Part shown: one piece after another, positions 38,010 to 48,126 of the stretch | How the letters are laid out: every line of letters starts with the position of its first letter | Numbering within the stretch: the first letter of the stretch is position 1 | From: Intestinibacillus massiliensis | GTDB taxonomy: Bacteria > Bacillota > Clostridia > Oscillospirales > Butyricicoccaceae | DNA: 64,000 bases | Direction of reading: 5' to 3' | NCBI GenBank assembly: GCA_029267335.1 | Contig: JAJUJC010000007.1 | Span: forward strand, 62,001 to 126,000 | Made by a program: the position numbers and the translations under genes | Notes under the pieces: model-generated | The model's input: the letters and a program-made list of their open reading frames with translations, nothing else | Told to the model about the DNA's origin: nothing | Database searches by the model: none

Positions 38010-38807
38010 ATGGAAAAGCACAATCCGCATCTTCCGCTGAAGCTGTTTGTTGTTATCACATTCATTATTATGGTTACAGTCAATGCACTCTCGGCACTGC
38101 TCCCAATCAATGGAATAACCCCCGGAGAGGTTTCTGATTCCTATCCCAATCTGTTTGCACCCGCAGGTACCACGTTTTCAATATGGAGTCTTATCTACCT
38201 GCTTCTTGCCGCACATACCCTCTATCAGGTCGGTCTGTTCCGTAGTAGCGAGAAAAAGGTCAATGACGAGCTTCTTCGCAAAACAGGTATTGTTTTTTCT
38301 GTTTCCTCGTTAGTCAATGCGGCATGGATATTTTCATGGCATTACAGAATTATCCCCTTATCAATGGTTTTGATGGTCCTCCTGCTGATCTGCCTGATCG
38401 ACATCACGGTGATTGTAAATGCACAGCGTTTGTCGTCAAGAGAGAAAATGCTCATCCGCCTGCCTTTTAGTGTTTATTTGGGTTGGATTACAGTAGCGAC
38501 AATTGCTAACGCTGCGGTACTGCTTGTAAGTTTAGGCTGGAACGGCTTTGGCATTCCTGAATCCATATGGACAATCCTTATCCTAGCGGTTGGTGCTCTG
38601 ATCGGCACAGCAACATTGCTGCGGTTTAAAAGTATTGCATATGGACTTGTGCTTGTCTGGGCTTATACCGGAATACTGATCAAGCACACTTCTGCATCAG
38701 GCTTTTCCGGCGAATACCCCAGCATTGTTGTTGCCGTTATTATTTGCCTGGTGCTTTTTGCGGCGGCTATCGTTTATACATTATTCAAAAAGCCGCAAGC
38801 CAGCTAA
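38010..38807 (+). CDS. TspO/MBR-like (tryptophan-rich sensory) membrane protein
   Basis: LFAPAGTTFSIWSLIYLLL; LVNAAWIFSWHYRIIPLSM; LGWITVATIANAAVLL. Confidence 0.75.
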   Translation: MEKHNPHLPLKLFVVITFIIMVTVNALSALLPINGITPGEVSDSYPNLFAPAGTTFSIWSLIYLLLAAHTLYQVGLFRSSEKKVNDELLRKTGIVFSVSSLVNAAWIFSWHYRIIPLSMVLMVLLLICLIDITVIVNAQRLSSREKMLIRLPFSVYLGWITVATIANAAVLLVSLGWNGFGIPESIWTILILAVGALIGTATLLRFKSIAYGLVLVWAYTGILIKHTSASGFSGEYPSIVVAVIICLVLFAAAIVYTLFKKPQAS

Positions 38808-39039
38808 ACAGCTTGCGAAAGAATCTTCCTTAATGATAGCATACGCAATCCTGCCTTCCAAGGCTGTTCAAGCAAATCAGATCGTTGGCGTGAAAAGACT
38901 GCATCTGGAACTTGCGCTGTTCCGGGCGGAGATCGGACGAGGCAATAAAACGCTTGTCAACGGCCCCAGAATTGAGTTCGTACCCGGCGGTCTTGTCACA
39001 AGCGACAACAAGGAAACGGATGTAGGACAAAAGCCCAAA

Positions 39040-39165
39040 ACAGCTGCGGGATCCTGCTGGCCAATCTGGAGTCGCAGGATCCCGCGCAATGGCAGACCAT
39101 GCTGAACACCAACGTCATGGGGGCATGAACGGCATGCAGATCGCTGACACCCGACAGGATCCCTA
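39040..39165 (+). pseudogene. Short-chain dehydrogenase fragment
   Basis: NSCGILLANLESQDPAQWQTMLNTNVMG + frameshift + GMNGMQIAD resembles SDR NNAGI...NVMGxxNGMQ. Confidence 0.4.
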
Positions 39166-39251
39166 ATTTGCGCGTATGCAATTTTTGCATTTTGCACGAA
39201 TGTTTCAAAACGCCATTGACAAACACAGCTGTTTCATTATAATAGTACGCA

Positions 39252-39334
39252 GAGCATGTTACTGATTCGATCAGGCAGGAGCTTAGAAATCACACAGCAA
39301 CAAGTGTGGGGTTTCTGAGCTCCTTTTTTTATTT
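39252..39334 (+). promoter_or_regulatory. RAT antiterminator site and overlapping terminator (LicT/BglG type)
   Basis: TGTTACTGattcgatCAGGCAGGAGC overlapping GGAGCttaGAAAtcac...tttctGAGCTCCttttttt. Confidence 0.8.
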
Positions 39335-39355
39335 GCATTCGCAGGAGGACGAAGT

Positions 39356-39850
39356 ATGCTGCAACTATTTAAGCGCAACAAGACAAACGGAAGCGAGCTG
39401 CACGCCGTTGTCAACGGAACGGTCAAATCGCTCGAAAAAGTAGAAGATCAGGTCTTTTCCCGCGGGCTTGTCGGCAGAGGGCTGGCCATCGTTCCGGAGG
39501 ACGCGGTAATCTGCGCCCCTTGCGCAGCCACGGTCAGCATGATATTTCCCACCGGACACGCGCTCGGGCTGACCGATGAAAGCGGTCTGGAATACCTGCT
39601 GCACATCGGCGTCGACACGGTGAAACTGCAAGGCGCAGGCTTTACCGTACTGGTCGAGCACGGCAGCGCGGTCAAGCAGGGCGAGCCGCTTGTCAAGGTA
39701 GATTTTGACCTGCTGCGCGAGCGGGGCTATCAAACGGACATCATCGTACTGCTCACGTCGCCGGCGGAAACGAGCAGCTGCACCTTTTGCGTGCAGGACG
39801 GTCAGTCCGTAACGACTGCGGATGCCATTTTCTGCTGTGAGAGAACATAA
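39356..39850 (+). CDS. PTS EIIA, glucose family
   Basis: GRGLAIVPEDAVICAPCAATVSMIFPTGHALGL...LLHIGVDTVKLQGAGF. Confidence 0.95.
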   Translation: MLQLFKRNKTNGSELHAVVNGTVKSLEKVEDQVFSRGLVGRGLAIVPEDAVICAPCAATVSMIFPTGHALGLTDESGLEYLLHIGVDTVKLQGAGFTVLVEHGSAVKQGEPLVKVDFDLLRERGYQTDIIVLLTSPAETSSCTFCVQDGQSVTTADAIFCCERT

Positions 39851-39852
39851 CT

Positions 39853-40710
39853 ATGAGTGGGTACATTGTAGAGCGGGTGCTCGGCAATAATATCGTGCAG
39901 TGCAAAAAAGCGGGGGAACAGGCGGATTATCTGGTGCAGGGCAAAGGGCTGGGCTTTCACCGCAAACGCGGCGATGTGATCCCGCCCGAACAGATCGAAA
40001 AAGTCTATTTTCAAAAAGACACCAAAAAGATCACGCAATACCTCGAACTGGTCGAACGCTGCGAACCGATCCTGGTCGAGTCCGTAGAAGAGATCATTGC
40101 GCGCATGGAGGCACGCTTCGGCACCGCGTACGACGAGTATATTCACATCGCCTTGCTCGATCACCTCAATTTCTCACTGTACCGCCTGCGCAACGGCATC
40201 GAGATCAACAATATTTTTCTGGATGAATACCGCGTCCTTTATGCGGAGGAATACGCCTTTGCCGCACAAATGGCAGCGTACATCAACGATCGCCTGCATG
40301 TCACGCTGCCGGAGAGCGAGATCGGATTTATCACCCTGCATTTTCACTCCGCGCTGCACAAGGAAAGCGCATCCAAGTCCGCGCTGTACATGCAGATCAT
40401 CGCGGAGAGCATCGCGCTGATCGAAGAGCAGCTACAGGAAAAGCTGGATCGCGGCAGTCTGGAACGCATGCGGCTCGTCATCCACCTCAAATTTGCTCTA
40501 CAGCGCGCGGAGCAGCGGATCGAGCTGAACAATCCCGTTTTGGAGCCTTTGAAAGACCAATATCCCGCGGTCTATGCGATTGCGGTGTCGCTTGCAGAGA
40601 TGTTGTACGAGAAGTTTGGACTGCGCTTACAGGAGGGAGAACTAGGGTATCTAGTGCTGCACATCCAAAATATCGTGCTGACATATCAAACACAGAGAAA
40701 GGAGTTGTGA
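39853..40710 (+). CDS. BglG/LicT-family antiterminator
   Basis: VERVLGNNIVQCKKAG...GKGLGFHRKRGDVI; two PRD domains with conserved His. Confidence 0.96.
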   Translation: MSGYIVERVLGNNIVQCKKAGEQADYLVQGKGLGFHRKRGDVIPPEQIEKVYFQKDTKKITQYLELVERCEPILVESVEEIIARMEARFGTAYDEYIHIALLDHLNFSLYRLRNGIEINNIFLDEYRVLYAEEYAFAAQMAAYINDRLHVTLPESEIGFITLHFHSALHKESASKSALYMQIIAESIALIEEQLQEKLDRGSLERMRLVIHLKFALQRAEQRIELNNPVLEPLKDQYPAVYAIAVSLAEMLYEKFGLRLQEGELGYLVLHIQNIVLTYQTQRKEL

Positions 40711-40712
40711 CG

Positions 40713-41387
40713 ATGTCAATGCTAGACGAGATCAAAGGAGGGTTGATCGTTTCGTGTCAGGCGCTGCCCGACGAGCCGCTGCATTCCAGCTTCATCATGG
40801 GGCGTTTGGCGGTCGCGGCACAGCAAGGCGGCGCGGTCGGCATCCGCGCGCAGTCCCGCGAGGATATTTTAGAGATCGAGCGGGTGTGCACGCTTCCTGT
40901 CATCGGAATCGTCAAGCGGAATTATCCGGACAGCGAGGTGTACATCACGCCGACGGAACAGGAGATCGCGGAGCTGCTCGAGACCCGCTGCGCGATGATC
41001 GCCCTCGATGCGACCGACCGGCCGCGTCCGAACGGTGTCTCGACTGAAGCGTTGGTGCGCGCCATCCATGCCGCCGGACGGCTTGCCATGGCGGACTGCT
41101 CCACGGCGGCGGAATGCCTTGCGGCGGAGCAGCTCGGCTTCGATGTGGTGTCGACGACGCTGTGCGGCTATACCGCCTATTCCCGCCACACGGACGGGCC
41201 GGACTTCGCCTGCATCGAGGAGGTCGTAAAAACCGTGCATGTCCCCGTTATTGCGGAGGGAAAGATCCATACGCCCGAGCAGCTGCGCGCGGTGATGGAT
41301 CTGGGGGTGCACGCGGCGGTGGTCGGAGGGGCGATCACGCGTCCGCAGCAAATCACAACGCGTTTTGTATGTGCTTTGGGTAAATAG
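40713..41387 (+). CDS. nanE: N-acetylmannosamine-6-phosphate 2-epimerase
   Basis: LIVSCQALPDEPLHS; IGIVKRNYPDSEVYITPT; MADCSTAAECLAAEQLGFDVVSTTLCGYT; VIAEGKIHTPEQ. Confidence 0.96.
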   Translation: MSMLDEIKGGLIVSCQALPDEPLHSSFIMGRLAVAAQQGGAVGIRAQSREDILEIERVCTLPVIGIVKRNYPDSEVYITPTEQEIAELLETRCAMIALDATDRPRPNGVSTEALVRAIHAAGRLAMADCSTAAECLAAEQLGFDVVSTTLCGYTAYSRHTDGPDFACIEEVVKTVHVPVIAEGKIHTPEQLRAVMDLGVHAAVVGGAITRPQQITTRFVCALGK

Positions 41388-41404
41388 AAAGAGGAGAAGA
41401 GACT

Positions 41405-42907
41405 ATGTTTAAACAACTGCAAAAGCTTGGCAAAGCATTTATGCTTCCAATCGCGATCCTACCGGCAGCCGGTCTGCTGCTCGGCATTGGCGGTTCGTTT
41501 TCCAATGCGGCGACGATCGCACGCTATCCGTTCTTAGACAATGCGGTCCTACAGACGATCTTCAAGGTCATGAACGGCGCAGGTTCTGCGATTTTCGGCA
41601 ATCTCGCGCTGCTGCTGTGCGTCGGTCTGTGTATCGGTCTGGCGAAGAAGGATAAGGGCACCGCGGCGCTCGCAGGCGTGGTCGGCTTCTTCGTGATGAC
41701 CACCACGATCTCCACCCTTTTGGGCATCTTCGCGGAAGAAGGCGCGTCGATCGACACCGGCGTTGTCGGTGCGATCGTGATCGGTATCGTGGCGACGCAG
41801 TTACATAACCGCTACCAAAACATTCAGCTTCCGCAGGTGCTCGGCTTCTTCGGCGGCTCGCGCTTTGTGCCCATCGTCACCTCCTTCGCCGCGATCTTTG
41901 TCGGCGTGGGCTTCTATCTGGTGTGGCCGCCCTTGCAGCACCTTCTCGTCAGCACGGGCGATACCATTGCCGCTGCCGGTCCGGTCGGCACCTTCTTCTA
42001 TGGCTTCCTGATGCGTCTTTGCGGCGCAGTCGGTCTGCACCACATGATCTACCCCATGTTCTGGTACACCGCGCTCGGCGGCACGGAAATGGTCGCGGGC
42101 GCACAGGTCGTGGGCGCGCAGAACATCTTTTTTGCGCAGCTTGCAGACCCTGCTCATGTTGGCTTATTTACCGAGGGCACACGCTTCTTTGCAGGCCGCT
42201 TTGCAACGATGATGTTCGGTCTGCCCGCGGCGGCGCTCGCCATGTATCACTGTGTTCCCAAGGAGCGCCGTGCAAAGTATAAGGGTCTGTTCCTCGGCGT
42301 AGCGCTCACCAGCTTTATCACGGGTATCACCGAGCCTCTGGAGTTCATGTTCCTGTTCGTCGCGCCCTGGCTGTATATCATCCATGCGTTCTTCGACGGC
42401 GTGTCGTTCTTCATTGCGGATGTGCTCAATATCGCCATCGGCAACACGTTCTCCGGCGGCGTGATCGACTTTACCCTGTTCGGCATTCTGCCGGGCAACG
42501 CAAAGACCAACTGGCTGCTCGTCATTCCGGTGGGTCTCATCTGGGCATGCCTGTACTATTTCACGTTCCGTTTCCTCATCACGAAGTTCAACGTCATGAC
42601 GCCCGGCCGCGGCGAAGAGGATGACGGCGATCTGCCGCCCGCAGTCACGACCAAATCCTCGCTGCGCGACGAATCCGAGGTCATCATCAGCGCGCTCGGC
42701 GGCGCGGAAAACATCGAGGATGTGGACGCATGCATCACAAGACTGCGCATCAGCGTCAAGGACGTCGCAAAGGTGGATAAGGCGACGCTCAAGAAGATCG
42801 GTGCGACCGATGTGCTTGAGGTCGCAGGCGGCATTCAGGCGATCTATGGTGCAAAGGCGATCCTGTATAAAAACAACATCGTCGATATTCTGGGAATCGA
42901 CGGCTGA
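41405..42907 (+). CDS. PTS EIICB, glucose/GlcNAc family
   Basis: MFKQLQKLGKAFMLPIAILPAAGLLLGIG; GITEPLEFMFLFVAPWLY; EIIB DACITRLRISVKD. Confidence 0.95.
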   Translation: MFKQLQKLGKAFMLPIAILPAAGLLLGIGGSFSNAATIARYPFLDNAVLQTIFKVMNGAGSAIFGNLALLLCVGLCIGLAKKDKGTAALAGVVGFFVMTTTISTLLGIFAEEGASIDTGVVGAIVIGIVATQLHNRYQNIQLPQVLGFFGGSRFVPIVTSFAAIFVGVGFYLVWPPLQHLLVSTGDTIAAAGPVGTFFYGFLMRLCGAVGLHHMIYPMFWYTALGGTEMVAGAQVVGAQNIFFAQLADPAHVGLFTEGTRFFAGRFATMMFGLPAAALAMYHCVPKERRAKYKGLFLGVALTSFITGITEPLEFMFLFVAPWLYIIHAFFDGVSFFIADVLNIAIGNTFSGGVIDFTLFGILPGNAKTNWLLVIPVGLIWACLYYFTFRFLITKFNVMTPGRGEEDDGDLPPAVTTKSSLRDESEVIISALGGAENIEDVDACITRLRISVKDVAKVDKATLKKIGATDVLEVAGGIQAIYGAKAILYKNNIVDILGIDG

Positions 42908-43029
42908 CCGCACCCCCCGGTGCTCCGCATCTTCATTCCCGCATCTCCATAGCGCGCCCAGCAGAGTCTCTGCGCCACAATTCGCAGTATATTCCTTTGC
43001 GGCAAGGTGGCAAAAGCGTTTAAAATCCC

Positions 43030-43264
43030 CTTTCAGCATGCCCGCGCCGATGTCGCACACGGTCTCGCCCGCTTGCAGTCCGAGCCGGGCAAGGGTCTCG
43101 GCTGGGGCAAGCTCCGCCACACGCGCGGGATGCTCCAACTTCTCTTTCTTGTTCGGGCGGGCGAGCACGCCGTTTTCTTCGCTCCTATCCACGCCCCATT
43201 CCGATTGGTTTTCTGTAGCATACCACAGCGCACGGAGATGTTTCGGTGACGTTATCACCCGCAC
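43030..43264 (-). pseudogene. SAM-dependent methyltransferase remnant (N-terminal)
   Basis: KKEKLEHPARVAELAPAETLARLGLQAGETVCDIGAG then sequence loses similarity. Confidence 0.5.
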
Positions 43265-43268
43265 AAAC

Positions 43269-43304
43269 AGCCGCGCCCCCCCAAAAAAGCGGGGGCGCGG
43301 CTGT
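43269..43304. terminator. Terminator
   Basis: AGCCGCGCCCCCccaaaaaagcGGGGGCGCGGCT. Confidence 0.65.
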
Positions 43305-43327
43305 CGTATTATAAGTTAAGGAAGGGG

Positions 43328-44275
43328 TTACTTCTTAATGAGCTCGACTTCGACGCCGATGACCGGCTCGACCTTGTCGCCCTTGATGAGCTTCTGCGCA
43401 ACTTCAACAGCGGTCTGACCCATGAGGTCGGGCTTCTGCGCAACCGTTGCCTTCATCGTGCCCGCTTCCACAGCCGCCTTCGCGTCGTCCGTTGCGTCAA
43501 ATCCGACGATCGCAATATCCTTGCCCGAAGCTGCTTCGAGTGCGCCCAGCGCCATTTCGTCGTTGTGTGCAAATACGCCCTTAACGTTCGGGTTCGCCTG
43601 CAGGATGTTCTCCATAACGTTCAGGCCCTCAGCGCGATTGAATTTTGCGGTCTGGGATGCGACAACCTTGAGTTCCTTATCTGCGATGTTGTGGAAGCCC
43701 TGACCACGGTCGATCGCCGCCGAGGAGCCCTCAACGCCGGTCAGTTCCGCAACCTCTGCGCCCTTGCCGAGCAGGTCGACAAGGTACTGGGTCGCAAGCT
43801 CTGCGCCCTTGACGTTGTCCGATGCGATCGCGCAGTCCACGGTCTGACCCTCGACGCCGCGGTCGACGGAAACCGTCTTGATGCCCTTGGCGATCGCGTC
43901 ACCGACCGCGGGCGCAACTGCGCTCGAGTCGACCGGGTTGACGATGAGCACCTGGATCTTACGGGAGATCAGATCCTCGATGTCGTTCGTCTGCTTTGCG
44001 GAGTCATCGCCCGCGTCGACGACGACCAGCTCGATGCCGAGTTCTTCCGCCTTCGCCTTCGCCCCGTCGGTCAGCGTGACGAAGAAGGGGTTATTGAGTG
44101 TGGAAACCGACAGACCGACGAGCATCTTATCGCCGCTTGCCGCCGCGCCGTCCGTCGTAGCGGGCTGGTCGCCCGTGGGCTCCTTGTCGGTCTCTTCCAG
44201 ACCGGAGGTGCATGCGGTCATGGTCAGTGCGAGTGCACAGGTGGTCATTGCTGCAAAAATTCTCTTCAGTTTCAT
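43328..44275 (-). CDS. rbsB: Ribose ABC transporter substrate-binding lipoprotein
   Basis: ALALTMTACTS lipobox; GLSVSTLNNPFFVTLTDGAKAKAEELG. Confidence 0.96.
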   Translation of the reverse strand: MKLKRIFAAMTTCALALTMTACTSGLEETDKEPTGDQPATTDGAAASGDKMLVGLSVSTLNNPFFVTLTDGAKAKAEELGIELVVVDAGDDSAKQTNDIEDLISRKIQVLIVNPVDSSAVAPAVGDAIAKGIKTVSVDRGVEGQTVDCAIASDNVKGAELATQYLVDLLGKGAEVAELTGVEGSSAAIDRGQGFHNIADKELKVVASQTAKFNRAEGLNVMENILQANPNVKGVFAHNDEMALGALEAASGKDIAIVGFDATDDAKAAVEAGTMKATVAQKPDLMGQTAVEVAQKLIKGDKVEPVIGVEVELIKK

Positions 44276-44337
44276 GGTGATTCTCCTTTGCTCTTCTATA
44301 AAGTTTTTCTCTTCTTTGTGCTTTTTATCCCAATCGC

Positions 44338-45285
44338 TTACCGATCCTTATCGGACAGGACCGCGATCAAAATAACGATACCCTTGACAATGCTCTGATA
44401 GTACGACGACAGGCCGATGATATTGAGGCCGTTGTTGAGCACCGCGATGATGAGAACGCCGATGAGCGTGCCCATGATCTTACCGCGGCCGCCGTTCAGG
44501 CTCGTGCCGCCGAGTGCGACCGCCGCGATCGCGTCCAGCTCATAGCCCGTGCCGAGCGTGGGCTGCGCAGAGCCCAGACGGGACAGCAGGATCATGCCCG
44601 AGAACGCCGCGAAGAAGCCGGACATGCCGTACGCGATGAGCTTGGTCTTGGTGATGTTGACGCCCGCGAGCGCAGCTGCCTTGGAGTTGCTGCCGACCGC
44701 GTAAATGCGTCTGCCGAAGGTGGTATTATGCAGGAGGAAGTATACGACTGCGAAGGAAACGATCAGGATCCAGACCGGCACCGGCACGCCGAGCATGGTG
44801 CCCTTACCGACTGCGCTGAGCACGATATTGCTCACCATGTTGTCGCCCATCAGACCGGAAATCGGCTTGCCGTTTGAAAAAATCATGGTCACGCCGCGAT
44901 AGATGGTCATGGAGATCAGGGTCGCGATGAAGGGCTGCAATCTGCCCTTTGTAATCATCACGCCGCTGATGAGACCGAGCAGCGTGCCGCCCGCGAGTGC
45001 CGCGAGCATGGCGACCGGCGCGGTCACGCCGCTGACGATCATTTTCGCCGCGATTGCCATCGTCAATGCAAGGATGGAGCCGACCGACAGGTCGATGCCG
45101 CCGGTCAGGATGACGAGCGTCATGCCGAATGCGATCAGACCGTTGATGGATGACTGCCGCAGCAGGGACAGGAAGTTGTCCACCGTGCGGAAATCCGCGC
45201 TGATGACGCTGATGACCAATACCAGAAACAGCAGGGCAAACAGCGAGCCGAAATCACGCAGATTGATCTTTTTTGCCTTGTTCAT
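44338..45285 (-). CDS. rbsC: Ribose ABC transporter permease
   Basis: ISADFRTVDNFLSLLRQSSINGLIAFGMTLVILTGGIDLSVGS. Confidence 0.97.
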   Translation of the reverse strand: MNKAKKINLRDFGSLFALLFLVLVISVISADFRTVDNFLSLLRQSSINGLIAFGMTLVILTGGIDLSVGSILALTMAIAAKMIVSGVTAPVAMLAALAGGTLLGLISGVMITKGRLQPFIATLISMTIYRGVTMIFSNGKPISGLMGDNMVSNIVLSAVGKGTMLGVPVPVWILIVSFAVVYFLLHNTTFGRRIYAVGSNSKAAALAGVNITKTKLIAYGMSGFFAAFSGMILLSRLGSAQPTLGTGYELDAIAAVALGGTSLNGGRGKIMGTLIGVLIIAVLNNGLNIIGLSSYYQSIVKGIVILIAVLSDKDR

Positions 45286-46763
45286 GCGAGTTTTCCTCCC
45301 GTAGCAAGAATCATAATGCTTTCTTCGGTCGCCTCATCGCGCTCGAGGATGCCCGCCGCCTTGCCCTCGTGGATGACGAGGATGCGGTCGCTCATGCCCA
45401 GAATCTCGGGCAGCTCGGAGGAAACCATGATGACCGCGACGCCGCTTTCGGTGAGGCGGTTGATGATGCCGTAAATTTCTTTTTTCGCGCCGATGTCCAC
45501 GCCGCGCGTCGGCTCATCAAGAATGAGGATCTTCGGACCCGCCGCAACCCACTTGGCGAACACGACCTTTTGCTGATTGCCGCCGGACAGACCGCCGGTC
45601 GTCTGCTCCACGCCCGTGCTGCGAATCTTGAACTCCGCCGCGCCCTTTTCCGCGAGCGCGCGTTCCGCCTTTTTATCGAGCACGCCGAATGCGCCGGAAA
45701 TATGATCGAGGTTTGCGATCGCGATGTTCTCACGGATGGAGAAATCGAGCATCAGGCCCTCGCTCTTGCGGTCCTCGGTGACGAAGCCGATACCCAGCCG
45801 CTTGGCTTCGAGCGGATTATGGATGGTGACCGGCTTGCCGTTAATCTTGATCTCGCCGCTGTCGAGCTTCATGCTGCCGAAGATCGTGTGCATGATCTCG
45901 GTGCGTCCCGCGCCCATCAGACCGGACACGCCGAGCACCTCGCCCGCGCGCACCGAGAAGGACACGTCGTGGATGAGTCCCGCCTTGTTCAGGTGGCTGA
46001 CCTCGAGCGCGACCGCGCCCGGCACGTTATTGCCCTTGGGGAAACGCTCTCCGATCTCACGGCCGATCATCATTTTGACGACGTCGTTCATCGAGGTGTC
46101 GCTGATGCGCTTGGTGCCGACATACGCGCCGTCGCGCAGGATGGTGATGCGGTCGCACAGCGCGAAGATCTCTTCCATGCGGTGGGAAATGTATACGATG
46201 GATACGCCCTTTGCCTTGAGCGCGCGGATGACCGTGAACAGTACGTCGGTCTCCGCGAGGGTGAGCGCCGCGGTCGGTTCGTCCATGATGAGCACCTTGG
46301 CATCGACCATGAGCGCCTTTGCGATCTCGACCATCTGCTGTCTGCCGATGGACAGTCTGCCGAGCACCTCGCCCGGGTCGATGTCCACACCCAGATTATG
46401 CAGCGTTTCGAGCGCCATTTGCCGCATGCTCTTCTTGTCGACGACGCCGAACGCGCCGTGCAGCTCCTTGCCGAGGAACATGTTCTCCTCGACCGTAAGG
46501 TCAGGCACGACATTCAGCTCCTGATGGATGAACACGATGCCCGCTTTTTCCGCCTCGGTCGGGTGCTTATAATGTACGACCTGACCGTCGACGCGGATCT
46601 CGCCGCTGTCCGGATCGCTCGTGTACACGCCGGTCAGGATCTTCATCAGCGTAGACTTGCCCGCGCCGTTTTCGCCCATCAGCGCGTGAATCTCACTGTC
46701 GCCGAGCGAAAACGAGGCGTTGTCCAAGACCTTTGCCGTGACGAAGGTCTTGTTGATGTTTGA
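45282..46763 (-). CDS. rbsA: Ribose ABC transporter ATP-binding protein (duplicated ABC)
   Basis: GENGAGKSTLMKILTGVY; LSIGRQQMVEIAKALM; GLSGGNQQKVVFAKWV; ATG 46763 or 46778. Confidence 0.97.
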   Translation of the reverse strand, partial: SNINKTFVTAKVLDNASFSLGDSEIHALMGENGAGKSTLMKILTGVYTSDPDSGEIRVDGQVVHYKHPTEAEKAGIVFIHQELNVVPDLTVEENMFLGKELHGAFGVVDKKSMRQMALETLHNLGVDIDPGEVLGRLSIGRQQMVEIAKALMVDAKVLIMDEPTAALTLAETDVLFTVIRALKAKGVSIVYISHRMEEIFALCDRITILRDGAYVGTKRISDTSMNDVVKMMIGREIGERFPKGNNVPGAVALEVSHLNKAGLIHDVSFSVRAGEVLGVSGLMGAGRTEIMHTIFGSMKLDSGEIKINGKPVTIHNPLEAKRLGIGFVTEDRKSEGLMLDFSIRENIAIANLDHISGAFGVLDKKAERALAEKGAAEFKIRSTGVEQTTGGLSGGNQQKVVFAKWVAAGPKILILDEPTRGVDIGAKKEIYGIINRLTESGVAVIMVSSELPEILGMSDRILVIHEGKAAGILERDEATEESIMILATGGKLA

Positions 46764-46808
46764 CATTTCAATTCTCAATGCTCTTCACCTCCAACGATGA
46801 CCTGCGCC

Positions 46809-47204
46809 TTAAAAAATGACGCCCGCGTGCAGGATGATGTTTGCGTAAGGGGTGACCTCGCCGGTGCGGATGACCGCTTTGACATTCACAAGCTGCTTTT
46901 TGAAGTCCTCATGGGATACGAAACCGGTTTCAACACCGGGGAAAGTCGTTTCGACCTCGCGCAGCACCGCCGGATTCATGGTCTTGATCTCGCTTGCCAG
47001 CGTGATGCGCTCGATCTGCATATCCTCTTCGACGGCGTGCAGCACGTCGAGGAAGGTCGGCTGTCCGCGGCGCAGCGCGAGGTCGATGCGCTTGACGCCT
47101 GCGGGAATTGGCAGACCGCAGTCTCCGATGCAGATCGTGTCGGTGTGCCCCAGATCGGCGAGCACCTTGGCGATCTCGCTGTTTAAAATGCCTGTTTTCT
47201 TCAT
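46809..47204 (-). CDS. rbsD: D-ribose pyranase
   Basis: [34 protein letters not shown]. Confidence 0.97.
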   Translation of the reverse strand: MKKTGILNSEIAKVLADLGHTDTICIGDCGLPIPAGVKRIDLALRRGQPTFLDVLHAVEEDMQIERITLASEIKTMNPAVLREVETTFPGVETGFVSHEDFKKQLVNVKAVIRTGEVTPYANIILHAGVIF

Positions 47205-47215
47205 GTTGTTCCCTC

Positions 47216-48106
47216 TTATTCTGCGCGGTGCGCGTCGGCTTCGACCTGTTCTCTGGTCGGCATGCCGCCCTGTGCGCCCGCTTTTTCTGTGGAAAGACCC
47301 GCCGCGATATTCGCAAAACGCAGCGCGGTCAGCAGCTCCATGCCCTGTGTGCGTGCATAGGCGAACGCGCCGTTAAAGGTATCGCCCGCACCCGTGGTGT
47401 CGACCACCTTGGAGGTGCGCGCCGGAACCTGTGTAGCTTCGCCCGTGGGCTGCGCGAGCGCGATGCCCTTTTCGCCGCAGGTGACGAGCAGCTTGCCCGG
47501 ATAACGCCGCATCGCGTCCTCGACCGCGCCCTCTCCGAAAATGAGCGCGGCTTCGTGCTCGTTCGGGGTGAGGTAGGTGACCTGCTCGACGAGGGCGGAC
47601 GAAACCTGCCGCGCGGGGGCGGGATTCAGGATGACCTCGATGCCGTGCTGCGCGCACAGCGCCGCGACGTATTCGTTGGTGTCCTGCGGAATTTCATGCT
47701 GTAGAATGACCATGCCGCACGAGAGCAGCTCGCTGCGCACGCTGTCGATATACGCGCGGTCGACGCGGTTGTTCGCGCCCGGTACGACGATGATCGTGTT
47801 GTCGTTGTCGCCTACGGTGATCATCGCGATGCCCGTGTTCTCCTCGGGCAGCACCTTGACGAAGGTGGTGTCCACACCGTCGCGTGCCATCGAGGCGAGC
47901 AGCTTCGTGCCGTTTTCGTCCTGTCCGACCGCGCCGAACATCACGACCTCACCGCCCAGCCGCGCCGCCGCGACCGCCTGATTTGCGCCCTTGCCGCCTG
48001 CGTTGCGGTCGAGCCGCGTGCCCATCAGGGTTTCTCCCTTGTGCGGGATACGGGGCGCCTGCACCACAAGATCCATGTTGATGCTGCCCACGACTCCAAT
48101 TTTCAT
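47216..48106 (-). CDS. rbsK: Ribokinase
   Basis: [57 protein letters not shown]. Confidence 0.97.
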   Translation of the reverse strand: MKIGVVGSINMDLVVQAPRIPHKGETLMGTRLDRNAGGKGANQAVAAARLGGEVVMFGAVGQDENGTKLLASMARDGVDTTFVKVLPEENTGIAMITVGDNDNTIIVVPGANNRVDRAYIDSVRSELLSCGMVILQHEIPQDTNEYVAALCAQHGIEVILNPAPARQVSSALVEQVTYLTPNEHEAALIFGEGAVEDAMRRYPGKLLVTCGEKGIALAQPTGEATQVPARTSKVVDTTGAGDTFNGAFAYARTQGMELLTALRFANIAAGLSTEKAGAQGGMPTREQVEADAHRAE

Positions 48107-48126
48107 GCTCTCTGTTCCTTTCCTGA

